Positions 1 to 6,794 of a stretch of 12,052 nucleotides of DNA are shown piece after piece. Every line of letters begins with the position of its first letter. Position 1 is the first letter of the stretch. The stretch lies in assembly GCA_013152695.1 (NCBI GenBank), contig JAADFV010000452.1:1-12052 (forward strand). The letters are read 5' to 3'. Source of the stretch: Chloroflexota bacterium. GTDB lineage: Bacteria; Chloroflexota; Anaerolineae; J102. Position numbers and translations under genes: made by a program. The notes beneath the pieces are model-generated. The model had not been told where the DNA came from and searched no databases. It saw only the letters and a list, made by a program, of their open reading frames with translations.

Positions 1-135
1 GCCCGAGGCGGAGGACGATGTCGAGGGCGCTTCCCCACTGCCTTACCGCACAACCTCGCCCGCCGCTGCACCTATCCCACCCACACCGACATCACCCGCG
101 CCCGAGGCGGAGGACGATGTCGAGGGCGCTTCCCC
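1..135 (+). repeat. In-frame direct repeat, 36 bp identical, 99-bp period
   Basis: The 36 bases at 1-36 recur identically at 100-135 and encode PEAEDDVEGASP in the same frame both times. The 99-bp spacing equals 33 codons, so copy number could change without breaking the frame. The first copy touches the window edge, so further copies may lie upstream. Confidence 0.9.
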
Positions 136-1204
136 CCCAAAAAAAAGAAATGCCACAGAAATTACCACCACCGTGGGCGAAGTTGCCACCGAATTTAGCA
201 CTGCTTCCACTCCACCCCCTTCTTTCGCGGCCGCGCCACCACCATCCCCCACTCCAGCCCCACCGCCTTCCCCTCCCACTCCACCCAGTCGCGGCCAGCG
301 GCGCCAACTCTCCATCCTTATCCCCACCGCCCTTTTCGGTGCCCTCCTTGCCCTGATCACCATCTACTTCATCAACGGCACCCTCGATTTCGGCCGTCAC
401 GAAGTGATTACAGCCATCAACAGCGACATCGATACAACCAACACCCGTTTAGAAAAAGAAACCATTGCCCTCCAAAATTTAAGCGACACCGTACAAAACA
501 CCGCAACCCAGGTCGATGCCATTGCTGCCCAAATACAAACCATGGAAGAGCAGACCCAGGCCCTTGAGAAACATATCGGTACCATCAGCGGTGACATAGG
601 TACCATCCGCACTGATATTCGTGCTCTGGCAGCACAAAGCAGCCAATTTAGCGAACACTTGGCAACCATCGATGCCCAATTGCAACGCTTCGAGACCTTC
701 ACCTCTGGCCTCAAAGACCTGGCTGATAGTATCCAACCCCAAGCTACTACCACCAACCCCTACAAATCTCTATCGCCCACCGCCACCCAATCACCACCAG
801 ACGTCGGTAGCCAACAAATCGAAACAGACATCGTCACCGGCAGCTACGCCCTACAAATCTTCCCTCCCCAAAACCCCATTCACACACCTCCTGCGGGACA
901 AAGCCTTATTTTCGGTCTCGTCTGGGATGATCTCAACAGCAACGGCTTACCCGAGGCCAACGAAATCCCCCTACCCAACGTCCGTATCATCCTCAAAGAC
1001 ATTCATAACGAACCGCTGGCCGAAGCTGTCACAGGTGCAGACGGCCGCTACCTCTTCCCTAACCTCATTCCCGGCGCCTACGTTATCACCGAAACCGACC
1101 CTCCAGGCACCGTATCCGTTACACCCAATAACGTAACCGTCACCACTGTAGCTAACGGCCTCGTTGAAATCAACTTCGCCGACAGTCACCTTCCCCCACC
1201 CTGA
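1..1204 (+). CDS. Membrane-anchored coiled-coil protein with C-terminal SdrD-B-like domain (5' end outside window)
   Basis: The frame starting at base 2 is open from the window edge to the TGA at 1202-1204, giving about 400 visible residues. A GTG at 173 is an internal codon, not a start, because coding-like sequence continues upstream in frame. Visible order: a Pro/Ala/acidic N-terminal part with two copies of PEAEDDVEGASP; a Pro-rich stretch; one hydrophobic helix (ILIPTALFGALLALITIYFI, about residues 104-124 of the visible part) preceded by the basic GQRRQ; a long Thr/Gln/Ile-rich segment with coiled-coil spacing (about 137-245); then an SdrD-B/Cna-B-like domain (about 301-394) with the motifs GLVWDDLNSNGLPE and GADGRYLFPNLIPGAYVI. 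Basic residues before the helix suggest the N-terminus is inside and the coiled coil plus beta domain outside. No sortase signal is seen. It converges on rsmD with a 5-bp gap. Function is unknown; a surface or envelope-spanning structural role is inferred. Confidence 0.85.
   Translation, partial: PEAEDDVEGASPLPYRTTSPAAAPIPPTPTSPAPEAEDDVEGASPPKKRNATEITTTVGEVATEFSTASTPPPSFAAAPPPSPTPAPPPSPPTPPSRGQRRQLSILIPTALFGALLALITIYFINGTLDFGRHEVITAINSDIDTTNTRLEKETIALQNLSDTVQNTATQVDAIAAQIQTMEEQTQALEKHIGTISGDIGTIRTDIRALAAQSSQFSEHLATIDAQLQRFETFTSGLKDLADSIQPQATTTNPYKSLSPTATQSPPDVGSQQIETDIVTGSYALQIFPPQNPIHTPPAGQSLIFGLVWDDLNSNGLPEANEIPLPNVRIILKDIHNEPLAEAVTGADGRYLFPNLIPGAYVITETDPPGTVSVTPNNVTVTTVANGLVEINFADSHLPPP
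132..146 (+). repeat. C7-A8 homopolymer run inside a coding region
   Basis: Seven C are followed directly by eight A, just after the second 36-bp repeat and before the membrane helix. In the reading frame used, 139-145 reads A-AAA-AAA, which has the form of a -1 slippery heptamer. A -1 shift would meet a TAG near base 200, before the membrane helix. It could also be a site of replication slippage. No stimulatory structure was identified. Confidence 0.6.
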
Positions 1205-1209
1205 CCTCC

Positions 1210-1770
1210 TCACTCCAACTCTTCGCCCGCCACATAAAAATCTAACTGCACACTACCATAACGCCGTGTATCCACCCGTTGCAGATGGATAAGCCCAGGC
1301 TCCTCATACTCCTTCGGATGAAGCTGTACCACAACTTCGCCCGAAGGAGTTAATATCTCTGGGCGCTTGTCTATCATCTCTAAAGCCTTCAGCCACAGCC
1401 CTTTGTACTGCGGAGGCGCCACGTATATCAAATCGAATGATACCAAACCAGGTCGCTGCAAAAACCGGAAGGCGTCATCATGCAGCACCACTGCCCCTTC
1501 CTCCAACTTTGTATGCGCCAAATTACGTCGAATAGTCTTCAGTGCCCCCCGGCCGCGTTCCACAAACACCACCTCTGCTGCCCCCCGACTCAGCGCCTCG
1601 ATCCCCACGGCTCCTGTTCCCCCAAACAAATCTAAAAAACGAGCACCGACGATATCACCTCCCAAAATATTGAACAAAGCCTCCTTGGCCCGATCAGTGA
1701 TCGGCCTCGTCCCACTTCCGGGCACCGATTCTAACTTACGACCTTTCGCTTTGCCGGCAATGACTCTCAT
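1210..1770 (-). CDS. rsmD: 16S rRNA (guanine-N2)-methyltransferase RsmD
   Basis: This is a 186-residue SAM-dependent methyltransferase of the RsmD family, which makes m2G966 (E. coli numbering) in 16S rRNA of the small subunit. The N-terminal MRVIAGKAKGRKL, the segment TRPITDRAKEALFNIL (21-36) and the SAM-binding loop FLDLFGGTGAVGIEALSRG (45-63) are typical. The length fits the family. The oddity is motif IV: RsmD proteins normally have DPP[FY], but residues 118-122 here read APPQY (in YVAPPQYKGLW), so the usual Asp is Ala. The rest of the protein is intact, so this looks like a lineage variant, not decay. The ATG at 1768-1770 overlaps the TGA of the upstream gene by 4 bp (ATGA), so translation is probably coupled. 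The stop lies 5 bp from that of the converging gene. Confidence 0.93.
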   Translation of the reverse strand: MRVIAGKAKGRKLESVPGSGTRPITDRAKEALFNILGGDIVGARFLDLFGGTGAVGIEALSRGAAEVVFVERGRGALKTIRRNLAHTKLEEGAVVLHDDAFRFLQRPGLVSFDLIYVAPPQYKGLWLKALEMIDKRPEILTPSGEVVVQLHPKEYEEPGLIHLQRVDTRRYGSVQLDFYVAGEELE

Positions 1771-2330
1771 TGCTGCACCCGTACCACACTCAGTCCATCC
1801 GAAAAGCGCCCTGTGCGTAAAAACGAAACCAGAGCCTCTCTACTCGTCAGATTACGATCATGCAAAAACCAGGCCAACAAGAACAATCCTAACACCTCAA
1901 ACACAATCAAGATTGGTTCCTGGACGATAATCTCCGTGTAGGCCTGTAGCATCTCCTGAGGACTGCCCACGTGCCGCCAGGGATGCCAGCCCCACCCCCG
2001 CAAAGGCCACAATAGCGTTTGCGTAAACCCCCACATCCTGTCCTCCAACAAATGCGCTGAAAATGCCATCAAATACGCCAACCATTGGCGTAGCCGCCCC
2101 ATCTTCCAGGCAAAAGCCCACACCAAACCATGCAACAATAATGTATGGCCAAAAAAAAGGGCTGCATTTGCGTTCGGAAACACGAACATAGCCAAAGGTT
2201 TATCGATCAAATCGGGCAACATATTGACCAGCGCCACCTTTCGATAATCAGTCTCTGGGAACCAGCCCAGTGAGCGTTGAACCAGATTAACGCCGGCCCA
2301 TGTCCATTCCAGATGTCCTGTCGGCAACAT
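1767..2330 (-). CDS. YdjM/DUF457-like integral membrane protein (putative metal-dependent hydrolase)
   Basis: A 187-residue membrane protein with several hydrophobic segments (about 44-77, 83-96 and 136-156). Conserved-looking polar residues sit in the order of the YdjM/DUF457 family: H6 (GHLEW), D40 and D43 (LPDLIDKP), H62 and H67 (GHTLLLH), H93 and D97 (AHLLEDRMW). Family members are annotated as putative metal-dependent hydrolases on the basis of such residues; the substrate is not known. The start is supported by an AGGAG 8 nt upstream and a TATAAT promoter. Its stop overlaps the rsmD start, so it is the first gene of a two-gene transcript. No functional link to rRNA methylation can be inferred beyond co-transcription. 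The family assignment comes from the motif pattern and was not searched. Confidence 0.75.
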   Translation of the reverse strand: MLPTGHLEWTWAGVNLVQRSLGWFPETDYRKVALVNMLPDLIDKPLAMFVFPNANAALFFGHTLLLHGLVWAFAWKMGRLRQWLAYLMAFSAHLLEDRMWGFTQTLLWPLRGWGWHPWRHVGSPQEMLQAYTEIIVQEPILIVFEVLGLFLLAWFLHDRNLTSREALVSFLRTGRFSDGLSVVRVQQ

Positions 2331-2338
2331 AGAGATAT

Positions 2339-2343
2339 CTCCT
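2339..2343 (-). promoter_or_regulatory. Ribosome binding site for the YdjM-like gene
   Basis: AGGAG on the minus strand, 8 nt before the ATG at 2330. It supports this start. Confidence 0.75.
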
Positions 2344-2350
2344 GCGCTCT

Positions 2351-2356
2351 ATTATA
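2351..2356 (-). promoter_or_regulatory. Candidate -10 box (TATAAT) for the YdjM-like/rsmD unit
   Basis: A perfect TATAAT lies on the minus strand, 20 nt upstream of the ATG. The hexamer 17 nt further upstream is TAGGTT, a poor -35. The overlapping plus-strand sequence TATTAT (2350-2355) could serve the divergent protease gene, but it lacks a matching -35. The whole 67-bp divergent gap must hold the control signals for both directions. Confidence 0.5.
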
Positions 2357-2397
2357 CCTCTGACCCTTGCCAAAACCTAAACCATAGTCATCATCAC

Positions 2398-4317
2398 ATG
2401 AAATACAGACGCCTTTCCCTTCTGCTTTTACTCATACTCCCCATCATCATTCCTTCCGCCCCTGCTTCTGCCGCGCCACCCCCTCCCTCCTCCCAAATCT
2501 CCTACTGGCGCATGGCCCTTGGCCAACCTCACGTTCCCCAAGAAATCCTCGTCTTCTACAACAGCTCACAGCACCATACCCCCGCCAGCCCTGCCTACAC
2601 CGCCTCTCACGTACCTGGCACCCTCCTCAATACCATTCCCCAGTTAAATCTCGCCCGTTACCGCATACGCGGAGATATGGCCCAAGCACTTGCCCGCCTC
2701 AACCAAAATCCTGCCATCGCCTTTGCCGAACCCAACTACCTGCTCACGCCCGACTTCGACCCCAACGACCCCTACTACCAGAACTACGCCGCCAATGACG
2801 CCGCGCATAACGGAGGCTACCTCAATCGCATACACATAGCCCAGGCCTGGGATATCACCAGAGGCAACCCTGCCATCATCGTCGCTGTAATCGACAGCGG
2901 TATCGATCTCAATCACGAAGACCTCAAAGATGCCCTCTGGACCAACCCTGCCGAAATCGCAGACAACGGCATCGATGACGACCATAATGGCCTTGTCGAT
3001 GATGTTTATGGTTGGAACTTTGCCGCCGACAATAACAACGTCGACGACTGGCTTGGTCACGGGAGCCACGTTGCCGGCATCATCGCTGCCCGTATCAATA
3101 ATGCTAAAGGCATCGCCGGCATAGCCCCCAAGACTCGTCTCATGGCCCTCGGCGTCTTCACTCCTCCCGGCTTCGGCACCTTTGCCGATGAAATCAAGGC
3201 CATTCTCTACGCCGTCGATCAAGGCGCCAAAGTGATTAACCTCAGCCTCGGTGGTACGGCCTACAGCCGTGGCGAACAAGTAGCCATCGAATACGCAGTT
3301 CAGCACGGAGTCGTCGTCGTAGCCGCCGCAGGTAACAATGGCCGTGAGATCTATCACTGGCCCGCTGCTCAGGACGCCTCCATCGCCGTAGCCGCCACCA
3401 CGGCCACCGACACCCTCGCCAGCTTCTCCAATCGCGGTGATTACGTCGACGTCGCCGCTCCCGGCGTGATGATCTGGTCGCTGCGTATGGGGGGCGGCTA
3501 CCGCACCATGAGCGGTACCAGCATGGCGACACCCCATGTCTCCGGCCTTGCCGCCCTCATCCTTGCCCGTAACCCCACCCTCACTCCCCTCGAAATACGT
3601 ACCATCATCCAAAATACGGCCACAGATCTCGGTGCACCTGGCAAAGACACAGCCTTCGGCTACGGCCGCATCGATGCTTATGCCGCCCTCCAGGCCACAC
3701 CACCCTACACCGGCACCTTCCCCACCCTTGAACCGACCTGGCCCCCGAGCCAAATCTGGCCCCAACTTTGCGAAAACATCACCCCGAGTGGTAACTTCGA
3801 AATCAGTGGCAATTGGATTTTCAGTGGTACGGCCACTATCACCGACACTATCGCTGCCAGTGAAACCCATTCCCTCTTCCTGGCCGGAAGTCCCAACCAG
3901 CAAGGTAGCGCCAGCCACCTCCTCACCCTTCCCACCGACACAGAACACGCCACCCTTGCCTTCAACATTCGTATCGAAAACGAAGATCGTGATCTCGGGG
4001 ACGATCCGGCTGATCCGGGACGCGATCACTTGCGCGCCTGGTTCCGTACGGCTGACGGTACCCCTCTCCTCGAACTCCTGCGCGCGGGCAATACCAACTA
4101 CGACCTCACCGCCGGTCTCCCCTGGGACCGCTACCTTCACGTCCTCTCCCGCGACGAAATTACCCTCCTCCGTCAACAAGGTCAGTTTCAACTTTGGCTC
4201 TATGCCGACAACGGCCCAGATCCTGCTCCCACACGCTTTTTCATCGATGATATTCGCTTCTGCATCGCCCACCGTCCTCTTCACCTTCCCCTCATCCTCA
4301 GCCACACAACGCAATAG
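2398..4317 (+). CDS. Secreted subtilisin-like serine protease (peptidase S8) with C-terminal beta-sandwich
   Basis: A 639-residue preproprotein. Residues 1-26 form a signal peptide (basic MKYRR, a Leu/Ile core, then APASAA). Residues about 45-118 look like an I9-type propeptide. The S8 catalytic domain spans about 140-435, with Asp166 (AVIDSGID), His221 (HGSHVAGI), oxyanion Asn313 (AAGNNG) and Ser375 (GTSMATPHVSG). An Asp/Asn-rich insert, NGIDDDHNGLVDDVYGW (190-206), is common in this subfamily and may bind calcium. Residues about 455-625 form a beta-rich module (GNFEISGNWIFSG to FFIDDIRFC) with Cys458 and Cys622 placed to pair. The protein ends in LHLPLILSHTTQ, a tail like that of the metalloprotease at 7070. 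No Shine-Dalgarno sequence precedes the ATG; a weak CTGACC-17-CATAGT pair at 2360-2388 would give an almost leaderless mRNA. Stops TAG and TAA are adjacent. Likely substrate: extracellular protein. Confidence 0.95.
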   Translation: MKYRRLSLLLLLILPIIIPSAPASAAPPPPSSQISYWRMALGQPHVPQEILVFYNSSQHHTPASPAYTASHVPGTLLNTIPQLNLARYRIRGDMAQALARLNQNPAIAFAEPNYLLTPDFDPNDPYYQNYAANDAAHNGGYLNRIHIAQAWDITRGNPAIIVAVIDSGIDLNHEDLKDALWTNPAEIADNGIDDDHNGLVDDVYGWNFAADNNNVDDWLGHGSHVAGIIAARINNAKGIAGIAPKTRLMALGVFTPPGFGTFADEIKAILYAVDQGAKVINLSLGGTAYSRGEQVAIEYAVQHGVVVVAAAGNNGREIYHWPAAQDASIAVAATTATDTLASFSNRGDYVDVAAPGVMIWSLRMGGGYRTMSGTSMATPHVSGLAALILARNPTLTPLEIRTIIQNTATDLGAPGKDTAFGYGRIDAYAALQATPPYTGTFPTLEPTWPPSQIWPQLCENITPSGNFEISGNWIFSGTATITDTIAASETHSLFLAGSPNQQGSASHLLTLPTDTEHATLAFNIRIENEDRDLGDDPADPGRDHLRAWFRTADGTPLLELLRAGNTNYDLTAGLPWDRYLHVLSRDEITLLRQQGQFQLWLYADNGPDPAPTRFFIDDIRFCIAHRPLHLPLILSHTTQ

Positions 4318-4373
4318 TAATTTCAAGGGCTGATTACACCGTACCGGAGAAAATTGTACCTCTGCCCACAAGA

Positions 4374-4402
4374 TTGTCCTCAGATCGCAGCTATGCTATA
4401 GT
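4374..4402 (+). promoter_or_regulatory. Sigma70-type promoter with extended -10
   Basis: TTGTCC (4374-4379), a 17-nt spacer, then TATAGT (4397-4402) preceded by TGC, an extended -10. Transcription would start near 4409, about 36 nt before the ATG at 4445. This makes the small membrane protein gene independent of the protease gene. Confidence 0.65.
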
Positions 4403-4444
4403 TTTAGTGTCTTCTAAATCCCCCGCTCATTCCTTCCCCCAACC

Positions 4445-4990
4445 ATGACACTTCGTCAGATTGTCATCCCCTGCATTCTCATAGCCCTTTTGAGCGTCGC
4501 CATGCTGGCCGCCCTGGTCATTTACACTCCACCGACCGCGCCCACCATGGCCCTGGCCATGATCCTAACCATTCTCGCCATCACCGCCGCTGCTGCCCCT
4601 ATCCTGGGCCGTATCCAGCAAAAAATAGCGCCTCCAACCCGCCCTACCGACCTTCCCTACCTGGCTATCCGGCAGGGCTTCTGGATGGGCCTTTACCTCG
4701 TCGCTCTGCTTATCTTATACCTGCGAAATCTCCTTGATCCGATTTTCGCCCTCGTGCTATTCACCTTATTCGCCCTCATCGAGAATTTCTTACAAACGAG
4801 GGCCAATTGGCAGCAGCCGCGCCCCAAACCAAAACCAAGCTCGACAAAACCTGGGGCAGGAGCACCCTCTCGTCGTCCTGCAGCGAAATTTCAGCGTACC
4901 GGCTCGCAGCCACGTAAACAGAGCAAATCTAAAGCCAAAGCATCAAAACCACGTCCTAAATCAAGTAAAAAAACACCGCCTAAAAATTAG
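4445..4990 (+). CDS. Four-helix membrane protein with basic C-terminal tail, function unknown
   Basis: A 181-residue protein I do not recognise. Four hydrophobic segments are visible (about 6-27, 33-54, 76-93 and 98-115). They are followed by a 60-residue tail (121-181) that is almost free of acidic residues and full of Lys, Arg, Pro and Ser (KPKPSS, SRRPAAK, KSKAKASKPRPKSSKK). With an even number of helices both termini should be on the same side; the strongly basic tail argues for the cytoplasm. Such a tail could touch nucleic acid, ribosomes or acidic lipid, but that is inference. It has its own promoter and no clear Shine-Dalgarno sequence. Its last codons and stop lie inside the terminator of murE, which converges with a 4-bp gap. 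Confidence 0.8.
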   Translation: MTLRQIVIPCILIALLSVAMLAALVIYTPPTAPTMALAMILTILAITAAAAPILGRIQQKIAPPTRPTDLPYLAIRQGFWMGLYLVALLILYLRNLLDPIFALVLFTLFALIENFLQTRANWQQPRPKPKPSSTKPGAGAPSRRPAAKFQRTGSQPRKQSKSKAKASKPRPKSSKKTPPKN

Positions 4991-5003
4991 CTGGCTAGGC
5001 GGT
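4967..5003 (-). terminator. Intrinsic terminator of murE, overlapping the converging gene
   Basis: A perfect 8-bp stem (ACCGCCTA at 4975-4982 with TAGGCGGT at 4996-5003, 13-nt loop) is followed on the minus strand by G and seven T (4973-4967). The stem includes the murE stop codon, and the T run is antisense to the Lys codons at the end of the plus-strand gene. On the plus strand no T run follows, so it acts mainly for murE. Confidence 0.8.
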
Positions 5004-6515
5004 CGGAAGTCTGAAAGGTGGGGGGGATTGGGTTCTACCTAAATAAACATCCAGGGCATGGATTAAAGCAATACGATCATCCCAGGGATACTCTTTTTCA
5101 CCAAAACACATCGATTGTTCATGCCCCTTGCCACAGACCATTACCACATCGCCCGGCTCCGCCTGCTGCAAAGCCAGAGACAGGGCACGATAGCGGTCCG
5201 GCTCAGTCAACACCTCACCCCCGACGCCCCTACATGCCTCAGCAATTGCCCCCATAATCTCCTGTAAATCCTCGGTACGTGGATCCTCGGCCGTCACAAT
5301 CGTCAGATCTGCCAATTTTCCTGCTACTTCGCCCATAAGGCGCCTTTTTTCCACATCACGCCTGCCCGCTGAACCAAACACCACAATCACACGCCCTTCT
5401 GTCAGGCCGCGCCCTGTCTGCAATGCTGCTCGTAATGCGTATGGAGTATGGGCAAAATCGACAATCGCCGTAAATGGCTGACCCCGCTCGATGCGTTCCA
5501 TCCGCCCCGGAATCTGCCGTGGCTTGCCTAACCCTTGCCTGATCACCTCATCCCCTAATCCCAACACAAATCCTACAGCCCCCGCCGCCAGACAATTATA
5601 CACATTGAACTCACCCAACAGAGACGTCTCTATCGACAGGCGTCTCCTTTCACCCCAACACATCTCAAAACGTAATCCAGACGGAGACTGTTGGATAGAT
5701 TCAGCTCGCACCTCCCCTTGCCGAATCCCATAACTGAGCACTGTTTCTGTCGCCCGCTCCTGCAGGAATCCGTAAGAAGGGTCATCTGCATTTAGGATGA
5801 TTGCCTTGGGAACCCGCGGTTTGGCCGGAGACTGGGCCACCAGCTCGAGCAAACGTGCTTTTGCTGCCCGATAGGCCGCATACGAGCCGTGCTCATCCAG
5901 ATGCTCATGCGTGATGTTCGTTACCACGGCAATATCATAATCAATACCGGCTACACGCCACTGCCCGAGGCCGTGGGACGTCGTTTCTACCACGGCCAAA
6001 CGGCTTTCTGCCTCCACCATTTCTCGCAGCACTCGTTGCAACGCAGGAGCATCCGGTGTTGTCGTGTGCAAACCCGTACTCCGCACCTGCCTCCCTACTC
6101 GTGCGTTGACCGTTGTGAGCAAACCAGTTGGTATGCCGCCAGCGGTCAAAATACTATCGATCAGATTACAGGTTGTCGTCTTACCATCGGTTCCTGTCAC
6201 ACCAATTACGCCCAGATGCCGGCTGGGCCATCCTTCCCATGCTGCCGATAACAGCCCCAGAGCATAACGAGCATCAGGCGTTTGTAAATACGGAACAGGT
6301 AGGCGCAATTTCTGCTCGCCCACCACGGCCCGAGCTCCCCGCGCCACAGCATCATCGATAAAACGATGCCCATCGACCCGTACACCCCGATAGGCTACGA
6401 ACAACGTCCCTGCCTGCACCTGCCGGGAATCAGCGGTGATATGTTTGATTGGGATATCAGGCTGAGTGCAGGGCAGGCCCAGCACCGCTGCAAGTTCACC
6501 CAACAATCGTTGCAT
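4995..6515 (-). CDS. murE: UDP-N-acetylmuramoyl-L-alanyl-D-glutamate ligase (MurE), amino acid 3 uncertain
   Basis: A 506-residue cytoplasmic Mur ligase that adds the third amino acid to UDP-MurNAc-L-Ala-D-Glu using ATP. Visible: an N-terminal UDP-binding part with TADSRQVQAGTLFVAYRG (27-44); a P-loop VTGTDGKTTT (106-115); HTTTPDAP (150-157); the Lys expected to be carbamylated, K219 (YRAAKARLLEL); the C-terminal domain with FAHTPYALR (354-362) and GKGHEQ (462-467). Length fits MurE. The specificity motif is EDPR (410-413), against DNPR in meso-DAP enzymes; the Arg is kept and the Asn is replaced. Several Chloroflexota use L-ornithine at this position, so Orn is possible; this is inference. 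The ATG lies 4 nt after the TAA of the small upstream gene, with no strong Shine-Dalgarno sequence, so coupled translation is likely. It is not next to other division or cell-wall genes. Confidence 0.95.
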   Translation of the reverse strand: MQRLLGELAAVLGLPCTQPDIPIKHITADSRQVQAGTLFVAYRGVRVDGHRFIDDAVARGARAVVGEQKLRLPVPYLQTPDARYALGLLSAAWEGWPSRHLGVIGVTGTDGKTTTCNLIDSILTAGGIPTGLLTTVNARVGRQVRSTGLHTTTPDAPALQRVLREMVEAESRLAVVETTSHGLGQWRVAGIDYDIAVVTNITHEHLDEHGSYAAYRAAKARLLELVAQSPAKPRVPKAIILNADDPSYGFLQERATETVLSYGIRQGEVRAESIQQSPSGLRFEMCWGERRRLSIETSLLGEFNVYNCLAAGAVGFVLGLGDEVIRQGLGKPRQIPGRMERIERGQPFTAIVDFAHTPYALRAALQTGRGLTEGRVIVVFGSAGRRDVEKRRLMGEVAGKLADLTIVTAEDPRTEDLQEIMGAIAEACRGVGGEVLTEPDRYRALSLALQQAEPGDVVMVCGKGHEQSMCFGEKEYPWDDRIALIHALDVYLGRTQSPPPFRLPTA

Positions 6516-6519
6516 CAGC

Positions 6520-6723
6520 TTAAAAACTCAACTGCGTCCAATTGGTACCAAAAAGAATCGAGCAGGCAAAAATAATAAACAAACACAAAAAAACGACACC
6601 ACAGCCACAGCCGCTGAGCGAACAACCACGTCCAAAACCAAAATTATCTTCAAGAAAATCGAATAGCCAGGTAAGAATCGCCAGCTTGATCAGACCGGTT
6701 AAACAGCCATCACGATCGTTCAT
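6520..6723 (-). CDS. Small Gly/Cys-rich membrane protein encoded upstream of murE
   Basis: A 67-residue protein I do not recognise by name. Two hydrophobic segments (about 10-24 and 43-58) flank FLEDNFGFGRGC and the Gly/Cys-rich SLSGCGCGV. Total Cys is 6, high for a bacterial membrane protein of this size. It is probably real because GGAGG lies 4 nt before the ATG, a perfect TATAAT promoter lies about 40 nt upstream, and its stop is 4 nt from murE. It is thus the first gene of a two-gene transcript with murE. The clustered Cys could bind metal, form disulfides or be acylated; the sequence alone does not decide. Coding on the opposite strand here looks spurious. Confidence 0.7.
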   Translation of the reverse strand: MNDRDGCLTGLIKLAILTWLFDFLEDNFGFGRGCSLSGCGCGVVFLCLFIIFACSILFGTNWTQLSF

Positions 6724-6727
6724 GAAA

Positions 6728-6732
6728 CCTCC
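6728..6732 (-). promoter_or_regulatory. Ribosome binding site of the small protein before murE
   Basis: GGAGG on the minus strand, 4 nt before the ATG at 6723. The spacing is short but usable, and it is the main evidence that this short gene is translated. Confidence 0.65.
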
Positions 6733-6764
6733 AAGAAAGCGTAGCGTCGGGGGAAGTGACCCTC

Positions 6765-6794
6765 ATTATAAACGAACAAGCAAACACACGGCAA
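6765..6794 (-). promoter_or_regulatory. Sigma70-type promoter for the small gene and murE
   Basis: On the minus strand TTGCCG (6794-6789), an 18-nt spacer, then a perfect TATAAT (6770-6765). Predicted start near 6758, giving a leader of about 35 nt before the ATG at 6723. Confidence 0.7.

Noticed and set aside
18..356. Pro/His/Arg-rich open frame with the repeated start MSRALP
   Set aside because: It is the +1-shifted reading of the 36-bp repeat in the real gene; its composition is not protein-like.
173..1204. GTG at 173 as the start of the coiled-coil protein
   Set aside because: The frame stays open to base 2 and contains the in-frame PEAEDDVEGASP repeats, and no ribosome binding site precedes the GTG.
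1196..1216. Terminator between the convergent coiled-coil and rsmD genes
   Set aside because: No stem followed by a T run could be found around the 5-bp junction on either strand.
2644..4371. 575-codon open frame on the minus strand opposite the S8 protease
   Set aside because: It lies antisense to a complete, motif-verified protease. Its translation is Gly/Val/Asp/Glu-rich low complexity expected from the mirror of C-ending codons, and it has no ribosome binding site or recognisable domain.
4734..5042. 102-codon plus-strand frame over the end of the four-helix protein
   Set aside because: Shifted frame of a gene with four clear hydrophobic helices; no ribosome binding site.
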